This document shows, one piece after another, positions 6,581-9,236 of a stretch of DNA of 9,236 nt. How positions within the stretch are numbered: position 1 is the stretch's first letter; each line of letters starts with the position of its first letter. Both the position numbers and the translations under genes were made by a program. Origin of the DNA: an uncultured Lachnospiraceae bacterium (GTDB lineage: Bacteria > Bacillota > Clostridia > Lachnospirales > Lachnospiraceae). The stretch covers positions 1 through 9,236 of the forward strand of contig CANOFI010000077.1 of assembly GCA_947565255.1 (NCBI GenBank). Reading direction: 5' to 3'. The notes under the pieces were generated by a model, which was not told the DNA's origin, did no database searches, and was given only the letters and a program-made list of their open reading frames with translations.

Positions 6581-8176
6581 TCACTCCCAATCGTCATTCA
6601 GCCAATTTCTCAATAATTGAGCAACTGCTGCAGGATTTTCATCTACAAACTTCTCAATCATCTTTCTGACTTCTGATTTATCATCATAACTTATGTCATC
6701 TAACGCTTCTTCATTCGTTGAAGCAAGCAATTCTTCCACAGACATCTCCGGTACCACTTCCTCTACAGCAACCGTTCTGGTTCCCTTGAACACAATAAAT
6801 CCAAGAAGTCCAAGAACCAAAACAAGCATTACAATCGTAAGAATCGTTGTATATGGCAGAGTGCTCTCCGGCTTAGCCTGGAAAAACGGAATCTCATAGG
6901 AGAGAATCGTAATATTATCTCTCGTGATTCCCGTTGCACTCTGAACCAGCCGATACATGCCATCGTCTACTTCTGCTTCTCTCTTTTCATCATTTTCAGC
7001 CATAAATTCATCAAATGTCTGGTCTTTTAGCAGTCCCTGCGCCTCCATCTGTTCTTCATCATAATAGACATAGGTCGTCGCCACAACAGAAATACTGGAC
7101 TCGTCAAGTACAATCTCACCTGCTCCCTGCAGGGTTGTCGTTTCTTTTGTATTCGGCAGATACTTCTTGCTGTATTCCTCAACCGTACTCTCCGTCGTTC
7201 CATCAGTTAAAATATCATATGTTGTATCATCATTGGCATCGGTTCCCGGTGTTCCTCCAATACCACCCGTGCTGTTCGAAGTATATCGGTCTTCGGAATC
7301 AAGCACACCCTGTTCCTGACCGTCGGCGGGGGTATACTGCTTGTCAACGATTGTTGTATTTGAAGTACTGACAGCAAGATTCGGTGCAACTGTAACGGAA
7401 TCATACTGCTTTGTATCCAAAACGACATTGCGTACCTTCTTTTTTACGAGGCTCTCCAACTTGTCCTTTACAGAAGCCATCTTTGAGGAAGAAATCCCTG
7501 TTTCATCTGTATCTTCCCCGGCAAAAATCAAGTTTGCTTTCGAATCTAATATCGTCACGCTCGCCGTTGTCTTATTGCCAACCGCTGTCGCGACAAACTT
7601 TGCAATGCTGTTTGCCACTTCATCGTCAATCTCATTGTTCAGTGTCAGCGTCACACTCGCATAAGTATCCTGGTCTTTGGAAATAATCGTTCCGTCCTCC
7701 ACAGGAATATCCAGTGTCACCCTCGCGGATTCCACTACTTCCATCGTTGAGAGATCACTGGCAATCTTCTCCTCCAGATACGCTGTATACCGCTTTTTCT
7801 TATCCGCCTCCGTTGAACTGAAGCCGCCTGAAAAAACACTTTCCAGGTCGTAATCAGCCGCCGGATATCCATTCGAACCCATCGCAAGTCTTGCCGCAGA
7901 CAAGTCACTCTTTTTTACTTTTATTAACAATCCATTATCGGATACTTCTGTCTCTATTCCTTCTGCTTCCAACAGGCTTTTTATATCCGATGCATCCTTT
8001 GTCGACTCACAGTTTACGAGTTCTGTCATAGCAGGCCGCGTCAGCACCACGCCTAATATCACAAGGGCAACAATGACAACCACCACAGAACTTGCAATAA
8101 CCATCTTTCGCTTTGCATCGAACTTATTCCACCATTCCAATATCCGGCCTGGAATACTTTTTATTGTTTCGACCAT
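6581..8176 (-). CDS. fliF: FliF, flagellar MS-ring protein
   Basis: FliF forms the membrane MS-ring on which the rotor and export gate are built. The 531-residue product has a cytoplasmic N-terminus and a first transmembrane helix at about 25-46 (ASSVVVVIVALVILGVVL). The extracytoplasmic ring-building domains come next, with the motif SDLSAARLAMGSNGYPAADY and the YxxYLEEKIASDLSTMEVVESARV segment. A polar, Thr/Ser/Gly/Asp-rich loop at about 275-345 follows. A second transmembrane helix is at about 440-463 (TILTIVMLVLVLGLLGFIVF). The acidic cytoplasmic tail ends in VRKMIEKFVDENPAAVAQLL and RNWLNDDWE, the FliG-binding helices. The start is ATG at 8176 with AGGAG about 7 nt upstream. The gene is complete, follows fliE closely and is almost joined to fliG, as expected for two interacting partners. 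Confidence 0.98.
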   Translation of the reverse strand: MVETIKSIPGRILEWWNKFDAKRKMVIASSVVVVIVALVILGVVLTRPAMTELVNCESTKDASDIKSLLEAEGIETEVSDNGLLIKVKKSDLSAARLAMGSNGYPAADYDLESVFSGGFSSTEADKKKRYTAYLEEKIASDLSTMEVVESARVTLDIPVEDGTIISKDQDTYASVTLTLNNEIDDEVANSIAKFVATAVGNKTTASVTILDSKANLIFAGEDTDETGISSSKMASVKDKLESLVKKKVRNVVLDTKQYDSVTVAPNLAVSTSNTTIVDKQYTPADGQEQGVLDSEDRYTSNSTGGIGGTPGTDANDDTTYDILTDGTTESTVEEYSKKYLPNTKETTTLQGAGEIVLDESSISVVATTYVYYDEEQMEAQGLLKDQTFDEFMAENDEKREAEVDDGMYRLVQSATGITRDNITILSYEIPFFQAKPESTLPYTTILTIVMLVLVLGLLGFIVFKGTRTVAVEEVVPEMSVEELLASTNEEALDDISYDDKSEVRKMIEKFVDENPAAVAQLLRNWLNDDWE

Positions 8177-8221
8177 GGTTACTCTCCTAGCTTCGTTTTT
8201 TTACATTCCCTACCACACAGA

Positions 8222-8548
8222 CTACACTTGCATATTCATTATCGTTCTGTAGGATTCCAACAGTCTGTCGCGTACAGCTACCGTATAAGCAACTGCCATA
8301 CTTGCTTTGTTCTGGGCAATCATCAAGTCATATGTATTGTCCGCTTTCCCAATTGCCATCTCTAACTCACCTTTTTCCGCAAAATCAATCAGCTGCTGCG
8401 TATCCTGTAATGAATCGGTAATGGCATTTTTTAAAATTGATGCAAAATCTTTTTCCTCTGAGGTGTCTTTCACTTCCGAAAACTTCGGAACACTGTCCTC
8501 CAAAATAGAATAGTTGTTTAAAATACCGTTTAATGCCCCATTTGTCAC
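8222..8548 (-). CDS. fliE: FliE, flagellar hook-basal body adaptor protein
   Basis: FliE is an exported small protein that joins the MS-ring/export gate to the proximal rod and is the first substrate exported. The 108-residue product has a variable N-terminal half and a conserved helical C-terminal half: FASILKNAITDSLQDTQQLI, then ADNTYDLMIAQNKASMAVAY and VAVRDRLLESYRTIMNMQV. The last block is the FliE signature. The start is GTG at 8548, preceded by AAAGGTGG at about 7 nt spacing. The length is normal (about 100). It lies between flgC and fliF, the standard position. The 79-nt spacer from flgC holds only a short GCATC/GATGC stem (8589-8601) and no recognisable gene or promoter. Confidence 0.95.
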   Translation of the reverse strand: MTNGALNGILNNYSILEDSVPKFSEVKDTSEEKDFASILKNAITDSLQDTQQLIDFAEKGELEMAIGKADNTYDLMIAQNKASMAVAYTVAVRDRLLESYRTIMNMQV

Positions 8549-8627
8549 AATATTTCCACCTTTCCAATCTCAAATCTATTCCCTTGTGGCATCTATGATG
8601 CTCCCCCACCTCTTAGAACTATCCGGA

Positions 8628-9080
8628 TTATCCTGATGCTTTTCCTATTTCCAGTCCTTTGACTGCCATTGCTTTGCTTGCATTAAACGCTGTTATGTTT
8701 GCCTCCAGTGAACGCGTTGCATCTATCATATTGGTCATCTCAGTTATCACATCCACATTCGGATAGGTCACATACCCATCCTCATTGGCATCTGGATGCG
8801 AAGGGTCATATACCAGTTTTACATCTGTCTCCGTATCCTCATACACTCTGGATACCTTAACCCCTTTTCCTGTCACATGCCTGCCCTGTGCCCTTGCCAG
8901 CACATGAGAAAACGGTGTGTTTGTCTTCTCCGCAAATGTCACAGCCTTTCTTCTGTATACTCTTCCGTCCTCTGTTCTGGTGGTATCTACATTCGCAATG
9001 TTCTGTGAAATAATATCCGTCCGGTATCTCTGCGCACTCATACCGGAAGCACTGATATCAAAAGCTGTAAATAATGCCAT
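8628..9080 (-). CDS. flgC: FlgC, proximal rod protein
   Basis: FlgC is a structural subunit of the flagellar proximal rod, exported without a cleaved signal peptide. The 150-residue product has the N-terminal rod/hook signature (FDISASGMSAQRYRTDIISQ, then NIANVDTTRT) at about residues 7-36. The usual FlgC central part includes VYRRKAVTFAEK and VKLVYDPSHPDA. The conserved C-terminal helix region is TEMTNMIDATRSLEANITAF followed by NASKAMAVKGLEIGK. The start is ATG at 9080 with a perfect AGGAGG about 7 nt upstream. The spacer to flgB is 20 nt, so the two are clearly co-transcribed. Nothing is unusual. Confidence 0.97.
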   Translation of the reverse strand: MALFTAFDISASGMSAQRYRTDIISQNIANVDTTRTEDGRVYRRKAVTFAEKTNTPFSHVLARAQGRHVTGKGVKVSRVYEDTETDVKLVYDPSHPDANEDGYVTYPNVDVITEMTNMIDATRSLEANITAFNASKAMAVKGLEIGKASG

Positions 9081-9100
9081 ATCGATTCCTCCTGCTCCAA

Positions 9101-9236
9101 TTACTTAATTACACTTTTTAATCTCGCAAATTCCTGTGTAATGCAATCAACCAATGCATTATACTTTATCTGATTCGATGCCAGCTCCACATTCTCCGTA
9201 TCCATATCCGCATTTTCCACAATATCCATGAATACC
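9101..9236 (-). CDS. flgB: FlgB, proximal rod protein (3' end only; cut by window edge)
   Basis: An open frame enters from the right edge and ends at a TAA at 9103-9101. Its last 44 codons read VFMDIVENADMDTENVELAS, then NQIKYNALVDCITQEFARLK and SVIK. This is the C-terminal helix typical of FlgB (the ENVELASNQIKYNAL pattern). FlgB is the innermost rod subunit, next to FliE. The N-terminal two thirds, the start and any operon promoter lie outside the window. Position directly upstream of flgC agrees with the universal flgB-flgC order. Confidence 0.93.
   Translation of the reverse strand, partial: VFMDIVENADMDTENVELASNQIKYNALVDCITQEFARLKSVIK

Noticed and set aside
8385..8609. A 74-residue minus-strand frame starting in the flgC-fliE spacer
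   Set aside because: It overlaps fliE in another frame, and its only good ribosome site belongs to the fliE GTG start.

Overview
The window carries part of one long flagellar operon, transcribed entirely from the minus strand (right to left as numbered). Reading in the direction of transcription, the genes are flgB (3' end only), flgC, fliE, fliF, fliG, fliH, fliI, fliJ, a motE/ylxF-like gene, fliK and flgD (which ends at the window edge). This is the order of the Bacillus subtilis fla/che operon, including the extra gene between fliJ and fliK. The Gram-positive gene order, the strong purine-rich ribosome sites (several AGGAGG), the frequent GTG/TTG starts and the short FlgD point to a motile Bacillota. 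The wording of the proteins looks most like a gut Lachnospiraceae (Roseburia-type) bacterium, but that is an impression and not a database result.

Right part (about 6570-9236): proximal rod proteins FlgB and FlgC, the rod/MS-ring adaptor FliE, the MS-ring FliF and, after a 6-nt gap, the rotor switch protein FliG. Middle part (about 2913-6574): FliG is followed by the type III export ATPase group, FliH (stator/negative regulator), FliI (ATPase) and FliJ (central stalk/chaperone escort). FliG and FliH overlap by 8 nt. Left part (2-2869): a membrane-anchored MotE-like protein, the hook-length ruler FliK and the hook-cap scaffold FlgD. Together these genes build the membrane rotor, power export of rod and hook subunits, and control hook assembly. 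Gaps between genes are all 108 nt or less. No operon promoter or convincing terminator is visible, so the promoter presumably lies beyond the right edge, upstream of flgB.

Most of the window is ordinary core flagellar sequence. The one structural anomaly is at the extreme left. Bases 1-47 are an exact reverse complement of bases 290-336, inside flgD itself. The last 14 codons of the apparent flgD are therefore antisense copies of its own conserved QDPLEPTSNTEYVSQ region, giving a chimeric C-terminus. This is either a fold-back artefact at a contig end or a real intragenic inverted repeat that might allow DNA inversion; I favour the artefact. Smaller oddities are a 20-bp imperfect tandem repeat across the fliK-flgD junction and two small hairpins between the motE-like gene and fliK. 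I found no mobile element, CRISPR, RNA gene or clearly new system.
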